From Himantopus leucocephalus (taxonomy: Eukaryota; Chordata; Aves; Charadriiformes; Recurvirostridae), in assembly GCA_003993805.1 (NCBI GenBank), contig RSEF01000019.1, forward strand, positions 8,283,140 to 8,347,139: DNA of 64,000 bases. Direction: 5' to 3'. The translations under genes and the position numbers were made by a program. The first letter of the stretch is position 1; the number at the start of each line of letters is the position of its first letter. The notes below the pieces were generated by a model. The model did no database searches, had not been told where the DNA came from, and saw only the letters and a program-made list of their open reading frames with translations. Shown in pieces: positions 33,090 to 44,509 of the stretch.

Positions 33090-36000
33090 TCATTGTCTCT
33101 CAGGAGATTGGCTGTTAGGTTAGATGTTAGTGATGACAGTCTCCAGCTCTGCCTTCTGGAAGGAGGACCTTCTGGATAATCACAGAAGAACAAAACAATT
33201 AAACTTGCCAATAGCCATAGAAAATGTTGCTTGCAGGAAACAGGAAGCACAAGGCATCCATTACCACTTTTGCCTGTAACCTGGATTAGAAATGCGATGC
33301 ATCATACAGTGTCTGTCTCTGCACCCACCTGGGATCTCATGTAGTCCTATTGAGGACATGAGTTCATACGCTAACACCTGGGAATGTAGTTCACAGCTAG
33401 ATCTGTAGCTCACCAAAGAAAATGACTTAAAAAATTCTGTTGAGGAGGATAAAGGGAAGATCAAAAGGAGCCAACCTTTTGTCGTCTCCTAACAAGCAAA
33501 ACACTCTTCTCAAATGTTAGTTATGGAAATATCCCTTTCACGGAAAGAAGTGTAGTCCTCCCAGCATTGTCTGTCTAATCTTCACTTGACCTGAGCACAG
33601 GAACTCTTTATACACATGGACTTTTTTTTCTCCTGCATCTGCTTTTATCTTGCCTTAGCTCACCTGGCTTGAGCCTGGCTGGTGGTATGTGCAAATGTGC
33701 CAATGCAGATGTGATAGGACTTGAAGAGAGTTGCAAGATTAGCTGAGCAATGCTTTTTTTTCTATTTTGCCATTTTAATCTTGGTTAAACCTCTTAGTCA
33801 GAGGGTGATTTCCATTTCATCTTGAGTTACGTTGGGCTTGTATGGCTCATTTCAAGCTATAGCTTGCCTCCTTAAACTTCTGATGTAACCCCTATTACTG
33901 CATTACCCCGGTGGCTGCGAGGAGCCGTACCTACTCCTGGGTATATAAATATTTTCTGTTCTTTGCCTGCATTTGTCAGACATTTGGGTTTGGTATGAGC
34001 ATGAATGGAAAAGTTTATTCTTGTTTCAAGGGAAAGGCAACAAATGTTTATCTGAATGATCAAAGCAGAATTTATGGGGAAATACAATGGAAACTATTCC
34101 TGGCTGTTTAGGAGCTGATGTACAGGAGTAAGCCAAGAGGAACAGAAATGAGTGTGCTCAGTTCGCTTTTTCTTTTTAACTCAGACTTCTGCGGCTTTCC
34201 TGGTCCTGTCCTGAACTGCAGTGACTTTCCACTACGCAAATGCGTTTTCTTTGCGTGTGTCTAATATTTACTATGGATTTGTGATGTGCAACAAAGGGTT
34301 GTGAAAAGCGATGGCCCTTCTTCTTGTGATGTGCTCCTTCACTGGAGCCATGGAAAGATTGTTATTATTTTATTCTAAAATATTTTATCGTCTAGTATTA
34401 TTTTATTACTTTTCACTTTCCTCCTCTCTATCTCCTCCTTCCCTGACATGGCTATGTACCACTGCTGGCTCGAGGCCAGCGTGTGCTCCAGGGTCGGGTG
34501 GAAACTTGGCTTTCCTGCGCTCTGTGGGCACGCTGTGAGCTGTGAGGCCGTGTCCAGCGATGGTTGCTCCGCTGCATTCCAGGTTAATGAGCCTAAACTT
34601 GTATTCTCAGGCTTTCATTTTGTGTCTTATCCAGAGCTTGCTTTTCCTGGGATGAGGATAGCATGCCTAGCCCACTTGACCAAGCTGTCGTCATTACAGC
34701 CAGGTTGCTTATCTTCTTAACTTAACTCTAATGAAGTGTGACAGCCTGACGAGTTCAGGCACTGGCTGCTGGAAGGGAGGCAGTCCTGGAGAAAGTAGGG
34801 GCTCCGGTATGTGCCTTACATGGCTTTAGCAAATGTATTTCAACACTTTAAAATGTTACAACCAGTTTAATGGACCTGATGTGAAGATGTACTTGACGTA
34901 AAGTTGTAGCAAGTCTGCTGGTACAGCAAGACTGTAACTAAACCGGATTCTTTCAAATAGGTGAATTGTATATTGTGTTTTCCTGCTCTCATTGTATCGG
35001 GGAAGTCGTAGGATGCCGCTAAGCTGATTCTGCGCAGCCTCTCAACAGCAGCAAGATGGTTTGTCACCCTTTCCAGGCCAGACCTGTGTGGAATGACTTC
35101 TCATCTGCAAATGTAAATCTGTGCAAGACCCAGTGGCCTCGTTCCTTGGCTTTGGCAGTCCGTGGCCTCTCCTTTGGAGGACAGTAATGCCTCTTGATTT
35201 CTTGACTGAACTTGTTTATTCCTGAGGAAAAACGAGTGTGTGTGTAAGGCTCATTTGGTAACAAAAACCGTGAAGTCTTGCTGCTGTTTGTTTTACTGTG
35301 AATTGGAATCCGTTAACTTGAGCCAGCTTTCTTCTGTCTTGTTGACTGCCTGCCTTTGGGGCCGGAGGCGTGAGACCCTCTGCCACTGACTGCAGCCTGG
35401 GCTGTAACTTACGTTTCCCCTGCGCTGATCTTTGAGTGTGCATATGTCAGCTGTGACTGTCTCTGCTTTCTTCAGTACTTTTCCTCCAAGTTCTTAGTTT
35501 CGTTCAACCTGCTGATACTGGATACACCCCTACTGGCCCAAGCAGGAGCATTTAGGGAATACTTACTCTCTTACTCCTTGCAATGGCAGCTTCAGGCTGC
35601 TTGCTGGGCTGGCAAAGCCCTTCAATCTTTAGATGGAAATCAGTGTAGTTAATGTCATGCCATCTAAAGTTATGCTGTTCTTAGAGGACCGTGTGCTGGA
35701 AAATTAAAAATTTGTGGAGTTCTAAGGCTTCTGTTGCTTTCTTCAAATTCTCTACCCCTTTCCTTCATGCTGTTATGTTTAGAGATAGGCCTGTATAGCT
35801 TCTGAGATCTTGCAGAACAACATTCCTGTTGTTGTGGAGCTCGTGTAGGCCATTCCCAGATGGATATAATGCTTACAAGATGCTAAATACATGAGGAGTG
35901 TTTTACAGAGTGGGAATAATATTTAGTGGTGTCTCATATTTAATGCTTTTGTTGTCTTTTTGATGACAGTCATAGCAGGTGTGTCAATGGGTAGCATCGC

Positions 36001-36580
36001 CTTTTGGTGTAGAAGGAGTCTGAGCCAGGGACTGGGAACTGGTAGAGGCTATGCCATCTGGTTCTGCCCAGCACTTTGCAGACCTGCCGGTACAGCAAGA
36101 CTCTCGGCCGCCCTCATCGTGATCTTGAGTACAGCATCGTACAGCAGTCCGGTTTAGCCTGCTGATCCAAAGGTTAGCTTGCAGCCTTTCCAAATCCATG
36201 ATCGTACCATCTCGTTCCCTCCCACACTTAGCATTTTGAACAGCAGTGTCCAATTATGGCCAGGAGACGCTGCAAGAGCTTCACAGAAGGGTCATTATTT
36301 TGTCACCTAGGTGACAGTTTGTTACCCTGCCAGTTGTCTGGAGTGCAGCAAGCCACTTCACATACAGCTGACGTGGTTTAGACACTTTTTAGTGGACAAA
36401 ATGGGTAGCTGTATCCTTAGTCCTTGTCTCTCAGAAAAATCAGTTTCCAACTGTTGCATCTGTGATGAGGCTCCTTTGAATTGGTGAATTTTGCAGCAGT
36501 TGTCTGCTTTGTCTTTTCTGCTCAAAAAGGTGACATGAAGAGGGTTGTCCTGATTTAGAAGTGCATTTAGAAACCTGAAT
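33090..36580. other. Non-coding stretch, no recognised gene
   Basis: Ordinary DNA. Frames are short and without domains. No interspersed repeat recognised, and nothing else that could be assigned. Confidence 0.5.
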
Positions 36581-36584
36581 CTTT

Positions 36585-36716
36585 AGAAGGCGCTGGGAGA
36601 TAGGAAGGTGCTGTTCCTGTTTCTCAGATAGGTAAACTGAGACGTGGCACTGTGACTTGTGCAAAACTGCCAGAGGCCATCTGGGGATTGCCTCTTAGAC
36701 TAAAACCAGGCTTCTG
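36585..36716 (-). repeat. MIR-type SINE relic, reverse
   Basis: Clear collinear match to the reverse MIR consensus: 'ggtgctgttcctgtttctca' for 'ggtattattatccccatttta', 'gataggtaaactgagacgtg' for 'gatgaggaaactgaggcaca', 'tgtgacttgtgcaaaactgc' for 'agtgacttgcccaaggtcac', then a degraded 'agagctgggatt' portion. One of the two best relics. Confidence 0.65.
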
Positions 36717-36719
36717 TGT

Positions 36720-37900
36720 TTATATTAACGTATATTTATAATGCCTTCCTTTAAGAGGGTTCTCCAGACTGTCCACTGTGGATTTATACTGCAGGTCATG
36801 AATCTGAGCTGGGTGACTCCTCTTTGGAGATTCCAAGTGTAAATTCAGTTTTTTAATTCTTCTTTTAGGTTAGATTTTTATGATGCACCTTGGTAACTAA
36901 TGCTGAAGTTTCTTCTTTGCTGATAGGCGAGTACTAAACAACCATCCCTTGCTACGGGGGGAAGAAACTGTCTCTGCTGTGTGCCTCTTGCTCTTGTTCA
37001 GGGCTGGATTATGCATGTAGCAGTAAAGTCGTGTTGCCCGTAACATCATGTTAAGCATTTAACAGCTCTCATTGCCACAGGTTGCATTTTAAAGGAATCC
37101 TCTGCTGTCTCCTCACAGGAGGAATGAGCTTAATTTAAAACTCTGTTCCTTTCATTTTAAGCACGGGCGCTTAGGCAAGGCTGTGAGATGGGGTAAGGCT
37201 TTGCCATGTCTGCTTCTCAGGCAGCACTGCTCGTGCCAGCGTTGAGAAGGTCTAGAGTGCACCCCTCCCTGTGCTCTGCAGCGCGTGGGGGGAAAGGAAA
37301 CCAGTGAAAGAGTAGCCACTGGGAGTAAAGAAAGTGGATAGAACTTGCCAGCTGACTTGTATTAGTGGTCTACCCTCTACCACCTCTTGAGGAGTTGTTT
37401 GTTAACAAAGGTACTCTCAGCTTGGGGAGTGCACTATAATCCTTACAAGTCATTTAAAGCAGTGTAGGCAGTTAAAGATTAATTTTGCATGCAGTGACCT
37501 CTTTATTTTTAACTGCTTTGCCTCCTGCATCTTTAGAAATAACAAACAAATGCTCCAAACATACCAACCCCCTTGGAAGACAATGATTTCATTGTGGCTG
37601 TGAACATGACATACATTACATAAATATTGGTGCTTACATGCCTGCTGATCCTTTGTCCTTGGATGCTGAGTCGTCCAGCCCCGCTGGTCGTGTTTCGTAA
37701 GAGCTTGGGAGGAAACACAATCAACAATTTAAGACACTGACGTTACTGATTGCTCAGACTGCTTTTCTAGCTTGGTCTGCTTAGCAAGGTGGATATTTTT
37801 TTATTAACGCGATCGGACTGGTTTATCTGTTACTTCAGTTTAGCAGACCACAGCTGCTGTGGCACTTTTATGCATTTGTCTTGAGCTTTTTGACGTTTTT
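36720..37900. other. Non-coding stretch; candidate conserved segment about 37390-37530
   Basis: Ordinary DNA. The segment 37390-37530 is repeat-free with 'gttaacaaaggt' and 'aaagattaattttgcatgca' words and may be conserved. A CTCACAG acceptor-like site at 37114-37120 precedes a 44-codon open frame without recognised product, which I regard as weak. Confidence 0.35.
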
Positions 37901-37916
37901 GTGTTGGTTATTGCAG

Positions 37917-37980
37917 GATGCAAAAGAGCTGTATGAACACAGTTCAAGCCTTGTGTCATCTCTGGAATAAAAGTAATAAA
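37917..37980 (+). other. Candidate terminal exon with stop codon and two AATAAA motifs
   Basis: A T-rich tract leads to TTATTGCAG at 37908-37916, a good 3' splice site. The open frame then reads DAKELYEHSSSLVSSLE and stops at 37968-37970 (TAA). AATAAA occurs at 37966-37971, overlapping the stop, and again at 37975-37980. The peptide is very protein-like in composition (charged, helical, Ser-rich). This resembles a short alternative last exon. Against it, the peptide is only 17 residues, no downstream GT-rich element was confirmed, and phase 0 entry does not match the phase-1 exit of the candidate exon at 22181-22289. Not recognised. Confidence 0.25.
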
Positions 37981-39006
37981 GCCTTATCCATTTGAAGGCA
38001 GGGGGAGGTAGAGGGATGATGCACGGAGAAATTGTCCTTGTAACACACTGGTGAAATGTGTTGCATTATGCCCCTTCCTCCCACGTGGCTTCTGCCCATG
38101 GACAGCAGCATACTCCTACAGCAATGCAGTCATGCTGCTCTTTTAGCTCAAGCGATGGGGGTATTGTGTTAAGGAGCTGCAAGTCCCAGTTTTCAAACCC
38201 TGCTGATGACTGGTGCTGGAGGTAGTTTTAATTTCCTGAAGACTACATATAACTCCAGTGGAGCTAAGAGTTGTTCTCTGCTTGTTTCTGTAGCTCGGCC
38301 ACACTGCCTTGCAGAGAATGAAATCTAAATCTCTACATGATCTAACAGTTGTTTCCTAAAATATGAACAAAATCAAAGAATGAAGAATGTGTGTTGTTCA
38401 GAGCAGCTTGAGAAGCTGAAATATTGACTGAAGTAACTGAGAGAAAAGAAAGTAGGGGTTTTTTTATGTTTTTTTTCCTAGATTGTTTAACATGTTAAAT
38501 TAATCTTTGCTAGCAAAGGCTTTTAAATTAAGTCAAAGTAATTGTGTATATGTGCTCCTGTAGTTGCAAGGTCACTATCTGGATACAGGCACTAGAGATG
38601 GTAATTTTTGGTGCAGTATCTCACTCCTTGGAGCGACGATATTTTATAAAACGGAGATGCATGTGTGAGAGAGAACTGAAATGTAACCTGCATACAGAAA
38701 CTTGGGGCTGGGAGGAATGCCTGATAGACTTGTTTAACCTTTGAATGCCTCTTGGCTTAATGGCCCTTGGATACTGCTACTTCATGGAAAGAGTTCTAAA
38801 TATAGTACTCATTTGTTGTTGAATAATAACTTCAGAGGGTGGATGCTAGAGTTTCCAGCTCCTTGCAGGGCCCAAGCAGTGTGGGAGCTAGCTATATGCT
38901 GTCAATGAGACCCTTCATGAGGATTCAGTCCAGTAGTACTGCTGAGCACTGACACAATTTACTTCTTATTTGTAAATATTCTGTTGAAAGTCTATTTGTT
39001 GTAAAA

Positions 39007-39072
39007 AACTCAAAAAACAACCAAACCAACCAAACAAAAAAAACCCAAACAACAAAACCCCCCACAAAACAA
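39007..39072. repeat. A/C-rich low-complexity tract
   Basis: Imperfect CAAA/CCAAA-type repeats with A and C runs. It is the reverse composition of the T/G tracts elsewhere, and the only clear A/C-rich low-complexity tract I noticed on the printed strand. It lies 40 bases upstream of a splice-acceptor-like site. Confidence 0.85.
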
Positions 39073-39113
39073 CTCCCTAAAATGAAACCTGAGGCTCATT
39101 TTTTGCCCTTAAG

Positions 39114-39216
39114 AGATGTTGCCGTTTCCTTGCCTTTGCGCCTGGCATGTATCGGCTGCGAGGCATGGGACCTTGCTGTCCATACATCTGCTTGTAGAGC
39201 TAAAGAGATTTTGAAG
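39114..39216 (+). other. Candidate internal exon (103 bp)
   Basis: The sequence from 39098 to 39113 is a T-rich tract ending in CTTAAG, a plausible acceptor. The sequence TTTTGAAG then GTAAGTA at 39217 is a near-perfect donor. Only one of three frames is open: one leading base then 34 codons, including DVAVSLPLRLACIGCEAWD (phase 2 in, phase 0 out). The protein is not recognised. The acceptor uses AAG rather than the favoured CAG. The A/C-rich tract just upstream and an old SINE just downstream argue for a relatively recent or non-coding exon if real. Confidence 0.25.
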
Positions 39217-39294
39217 GTAAGTAGAATGGGCAGGAAATGTTTTGGGGAAAGGGATCAACAAGATCGTCTTTTCCTAGAAAAGGGAGAGAGAAAA

Positions 39295-39405
39295 TCTAGG
39301 GAAAGGTGAAGAAATTTGTCTGAGGTCCCCCAGGAGGTCTGTGATGAAGCTGGGGTCTGAAACTCTAGTTTTTCAGATTCCAGTCCTTTAACCAAGATGT
39401 CATCC
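39295..39405 (-). repeat. MIR-type SINE relic, reverse
   Basis: The best SINE match in the window. 'gaaatttgtctgaggtcccc' parallels 'agtgacttgcccaaggtcac', 'caggaggtctgtgatgaagc' parallels 'caggaagtctgtggcagagc', 'tggggtctgaaactctagtt' parallels 'tgggaattgaacccaggtct', and 'agattccagtcctttaacca' parallels 'gactcccagtcctttatcca'. The collinear match runs for about 110 bases. Confidence 0.7.
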
Positions 39406-40302
39406 CTTACTGGAAGTTCAAAAGCCCTCTTGTTTTTAACCACCCAGTGAGTGAATCTGCTTCCTTTGTTGCTCTGTTCTCCCGGAGCTTTTACCTTAGA
39501 AGACCCTGCCATCTTGAACAATTTCCCTGTATAATGCTTGCTTCATTGCTGTTTCATTTCACTAACTTTCACTTGAAAATCAGATGCTTCCCTATCTTTT
39601 CTTTTTACTTCCTTATACAGCTTTTCCCTGTTGCTGCTGCTCATTAAATTGTGCAGCTGTGTGTTATTTAACATCATAAAGCGTTTAGAGATATCATTCA
39701 TATAAAAGGATACAAAATGAATGTGCATTGTAATTCTAGTCTCGAGATAGCAAACTTCTGTGTGGAGTAGTGACTTCACTTTCATGGCTTTGTAAAAGCT
39801 TTTACTCACCTTTTTTATTTAGCGCTTTTCTGATTCTTAATGATTTGTGTGTAGGTAAATATGTTTATAATGCAGTTATTAAGTAATCTGTATAATTATG
39901 TACATTAAATTAATATAGGTATGAAGTTGTATTGAATATGTCAATTATTTCTCTTTCCGCGAGCTCAGCAGTAGGCAGTGTGCTGAACTGGGTTGTACAG
40001 ACTGTCCCAGTTCCACGCGTGTGCCCTGACCTGTGGGCAGAGGGTTCCTGTTCTGCCGAAAACTGATGCAAATAAAACCACGCACCAAACCCGTACCCTC
40101 CGGGGAGGCAGGTGTGCCAGTGCCAAGGGGCTAACCTCAGAGAGAGGAGACGGTGGCAAAGCTTTGTTTTTCAATTATTTGGTAATGAGGATCTTGCTGG
40201 AGTTTGGCAGCACAGGTTTGAAGCAGCCATGCCAGCTCCTCGGGATTGTATTGGGTATTCATAACTCGGGATTGAAATGCAGCTGGCTTTCGCCTCTGCT
40301 TG

Positions 40303-40327
40303 CTTTTTTTTTTTTTTTTTTTTTTTN
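40303..40327. repeat. Poly-T run ending in an ambiguous base
   Basis: About 24 T followed by a single N at 40327. Like the two 100-N gaps, the ambiguity sits at a T homopolymer. The N probably marks an unresolved homopolymer length. Confidence 0.9.
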
Positions 40328-40649
40328 GAAGCAGGTTACTTAGCATTTGTGTGTCTAGGTTTTCTCTTCTGAGGCATGGAGGTCATGTATTTCCTCTCCA
40401 GGAACATGGAGAGACTTGATTGGTGTCAATCACTTATGAAGCCGGGGATGATACGATCAGCTCTGTCTGTATCTGATTTTCCCAATGGGATTTTTTTTTG
40501 TGTGCGTGCGCGTGTGTGGTTTGTTGTTGTGTGGGCTTGTTTGTTTGTTGTTTTTAAATTCAAATATTCATTTTGGGGCCTAATTGCCATTGTTTCTTTC
40601 CATATTCTGGATCTGTGTCAAGGAGTTTGCCGGTAGCTCTGCAAAGCCG

Positions 40650-40833
40650 TTTCGGAGAGAGGAGCACTTGTCTCGCGAGCCTCCGGGGAGCAGCAGGGAT
40701 GGGGAGGCAGCGAGGGCTGCGGCGTTGCCTCTTCCCGGGGACCCGCAGCCGTGCTCTTGGCGGGGAGGGAAACCCCCAGTGGTGCGCAGCCCCCGGCGGG
40801 GCGGGTGAACTCAGCCAGTTTGCTTGGTTGGAG
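40650..40833 (+). promoter_or_regulatory. CpG-rich patch ending in a consensus splice donor (candidate alternative first exon)
   Basis: About 15 CpG lie in some 165 bases, with high GC, in an otherwise CpG-poor neighbourhood. It is followed closely by GGAG then GTAAGC at 40834, a strong donor. A CpG-rich patch leading directly into a donor is the usual appearance of a CpG-island first exon on the + strand. Open frames exist on both strands but no start codon choice is convincing, so a non-coding first exon is as likely. No TATA box seen. Confidence 0.35.
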
Positions 40834-41149
40834 GTAAGCGTGTACAAGCTTGTGCGCATTTTCAAGGGTAGTGGAAGCTGTCGATGTAGAAGTGTGTCCC
40901 ACAGGGCACGGGCTCGTGTTGCCATGAGAGCCGCTTTGCGGATCTTTTGCCTGACAGTGGAAACGTGTTCAGCTGTGGTGTGTGGGAGATGACTCTTCTT
41001 GACTTCGCTGCATGCACATCAAAGCCGTATTGTCGGTTGTGTGTCTTACACAGTGAAAGTAGGATGCCTTTAGGAGTGTCCTTGTGTCTTGCAGAACATC
41101 TTAGGAATACCTTTTCGCATACCCCCTTGGATAATCATTAAAAGTATTT

Positions 41150-43800
41150 TCTCCTCTTTTTTTTTCTTTCTCTTTTTTTCTTTTAAGTATCCTGGCCAAA
41201 GCAAATAGGATAAGGAATTAGAGCAAGCTGAGGCTGGTATAATATACTAAACCATGACTCTAGCAGCAATTAACGCAAAGGAATGAACATTTTACAGTGC
41301 CCTGCAGTCATCCTTAGTTCTCAGTTGTAAACTGAAAGAAGCCTGGTATCTATGTACTCACTAGACTAACTGCCATTTTTATTACATTGCATGGTTTATT
41401 GCTCATTTTTTTCTTCCATTTTCAGGCTTCTTTCATGCTACTCTCCTTCCCCTTTCATTGTGACCCCCAAAGAAGAGTATTATAGTTAGCTGATTTTTGA
41501 CATAGTTGAGCGCTGATACTGGTACCCGATCTGTACAGCTTAACGTTTGACCGTATTGCCCTGCTGCCGGGACTGGAGGTGGCTGAGACAGCCTGGTCCC
41601 TTGAGGGGCAAAAAAGGGTAAGGGTGTGGTTTGCAGAGGATTCACTGATTTGGAAGTGTCGAAGCGCATGCCTTGCTTTTGGCTCAGGGTAGTGCTGCTA
41701 GCTTGTTGGAGCTGCTCGTGCGCTTGGTCAGGTCTTCATCTCACTGTCCCAAGTCTTTGCTCAACGAGGAAGTTGTCCCACTTGATATACGGTACAGATA
41801 AATCTGTTCATAGCAGCACGCTGTGCTCCATTCAGAAATAAAAGGTAGCTTTATACTGTTACTACGTACATGTCCGGGTTTGGACTTGCATAATAATTTT
41901 CAGTAAGAAACTGGCTTTCTTGGTACTTGTAAGAAGTAAAAGCAGTAATGGCACTTTAGTTTCTTTCCTGTTTAAAAGGTACTATTGTACCCCATTGTTT
42001 TCCCATGCTTTGTCTTGGACTCTTTAACTTGCGGTAAGTTTGGAGTAGAAACTGTACAGAGAGCAGCACACTGGGGATCTTGTTTTGGTTGTGGCAACCA
42101 CGAAACAGATAAGATCACAGCTATTGGTGCTTCCCAAGTCAAGGTTGCCATGTCTTGCCCCTAAGCTTTACCGCTTGTTTATGTGGAGAGAAGGAGATGG
42201 GAGAGAGCCTGAGCTTTAGCAGCTTGCTGCATGTGTATAATATTGGTGTATGAAGAACATCTGTGTGAAGACTTGAAGAAATATACTCTTCAGGCAAGAA
42301 AAAGAACAGTGTTTTCTTACATTACACATTACTTAATACATTTTTCGCTTGGAAGCTATAGTCAACACATGCTGTAATACTTCTCGCTCGTGTGATACAG
42401 TAGCAGCATGACACTTCAGATTTATTACTTTTGGTTTCTCTTTAAAGAAATCCTGAATCTGGAATCAGAAGAATGCTTTTTTCTCTTAAGCTACAGACGG
42501 GGAAAAAATCTCAAAATGACATAAATCAAAAATATATTAAAGGCCAACAAAACAGATGAAAACTTTTTTGGAAGATTGTCTATAATGTTTGGCAGAAGAG
42601 ACTAATGTGCTGTGGTTTTTGGCTGAATTTATAAATACGAAATACTCTAGGGTCCATCTCCTTGAAATGAGCTATTTTTATGTATTTATCTATATAAAAA
42701 AACCACCAGAGGTGACTTGTGTGTGTATATAATGTGTGTATTAGTGTGTGTGTAAGTTAAGTATATATACTACATTCATTACAACTTTATATAGAATACT
42801 CATTTACAACATTATTTTTGTAGTGCAAACACTCACTAGAGACCTTGATCTTAGCCAAGAAACTCTACATCCTCTTGTTCACTCCAGGGCTGGCAGCACC
42901 TCATTTTTTGTGTAGACTGATTTCTCTCCGATGCATGTACAAACATCTGTAGATACACTTTATTACGGTTATGTTCCTGTATGTATGTTACTGTGTGCAT
43001 GTGCCCAGCCTTTTTGTGCTAACCTGCACCATCTGATATTTGGAAAGGTGCACTAGGGACTTGTGAGGACAGCCAGGAGTTTTTGCGGCTTGCCTTGTGT
43101 CTCGTAGCTGCCGGATGGAAGTAATCAGGCCGAGCGGATCAGAATGAGTTGGCTTTGTGTGTGTTTGCTCTTCAGTAAACTTTTTTATGACATGTTTCTT
43201 CCCCTTTTAATGCATTTTTAAATTTAGTTGTGTGGTTGTGTTCTGTGTAACCAAGTCGCACCACAAAGGACGTAGTGTGGGATAATCAGTTAAAGCCGCT
43301 GCTTCCTCCTCGGATGCTCTGGCCTTCTGCCTCCCATTTCTAGGATGTTCCTGACATTTTAAGCAAGGGCAGTCGCTCTCTGGAAGGCTTATGCTAGTTT
43401 GCTTTTAATCTAGGGAGGTTGTTTCGATTCAAAGGTTTCTATAACCCTCCTAGGCTGGGAATCTGGTACGATCTCTGCCCCGTGATACACGCTGCGTTGT
43501 GCGTTACACAAAGTGGATAGCCTTTTTCCCTTTTTCTCTCTAAACGGAGACTCTGAAGTTTTGCAGGGGAAGACATTTGAACCCCCTTCGTACCCTGGTC
43601 ACTTCAGTGACGCTCTCTGGCACAGCTTGCACTCCTAAACTGAACTACAAACTTAGGGCTTAGGTAATCTTACAGAGATGTACAAATTTCCATTTTTAAA
43701 AATACACCTTTCCATATAGAAATAGTTGTGTGTCTGTGTATGTAACAGCTCCTAAATTGTTATTGATGCTGCTTAAAGTGTTTACAAAGAGAGGGCAACA
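41150..43800. other. Non-coding stretch, no recognised gene
   Basis: AT-rich overall, with T/C runs at 41155-41183 and GT-rich microsatellite-like sequence at 42716-42757. No long open frame occurs for over 2 kb between 41840 and 43800. No repeat family was recognised. Confidence 0.55.
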
Positions 43801-44079
43801 CTTAAAAACTACCAATTAGAAATTGCTAGAGCAATGACAAAAGATGTGAAAACAGTTATCGGTTTGGTTTCCAAAATAAATTTTCAGGCTGACCCTCCGG
43901 GCACGGCTGTTGGGTTTGGAAGCGACAGCTCTGGAGAAGACACAGCCTTCCATCTGCTGCCAGCAGTGGCTGGAAGGTACCGGCAGTTCAGTGCAAACTC
44001 TGCAGAAGCCAACGAGTGTGGTAAACGAAGGGACTCCCGAATAGCAGAGACTTATCTTAAAACCTCTATGGTAGCACAC

Positions 44080-44225
44080 AAGCGGAGCGGTTAGTGCGGC
44101 CGAGGCCAGGTGCTGTGACGAGGAGCCGGTGCAGCGAAGCCTGGCGTCGAGTCTGACCCAACAGCAGTCCCCTTTTCAGGGCTGTCAGCGCGGCATCTTC
44201 CACGGTGCTCCGAGTTGTACAAAGC
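44080..44225. other. Short CpG-rich patch
   Basis: Roughly 14 CpG in about 145 bases, flanked by AT-rich DNA. Too short for a formal CpG island; it could be an isolated regulatory patch. No gene start recognised. Confidence 0.35.
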
Positions 44226-44482
44226 AATGCATTGTACAGCTGGGCTCCGGCTCTTTCCATTTATTTTCCTTTCTGCTATAACTGTTTCCCTAGGTGTAGT
44301 AATGCTCATAATGCTTCCGAGTTTCGCTGTTTGCAGTGGGGACATAACAACTAAAAGCTACATGTAAACAGCTTTGTTGGCTACTTTTACTTTTCTTGCT
44401 TATATTGTACACCTTAAATGTGCTATTTCTTTTGGCATAATGGCAAAATCGCTGCTTATGGGAACTGCTGTAGATAATACAA

Positions 44483-44504
44483 AAAGCTCTTTGAAAAGAG
44501 CTTT
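44483..44504. other. Perfect inverted repeat with a 2-base spacer
   Basis: AAAGCTCTTT at 44483-44492 is exactly reverse-complementary to AAAGAGCTTT at 44495-44504, separated by GA. Such a 10-base perfect arm in unique AT-rich sequence could form a hairpin or bind a dimeric factor. Chance is possible over 64 kb. Confidence 0.6.
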
Positions 44505-44509
44505 ATCAG

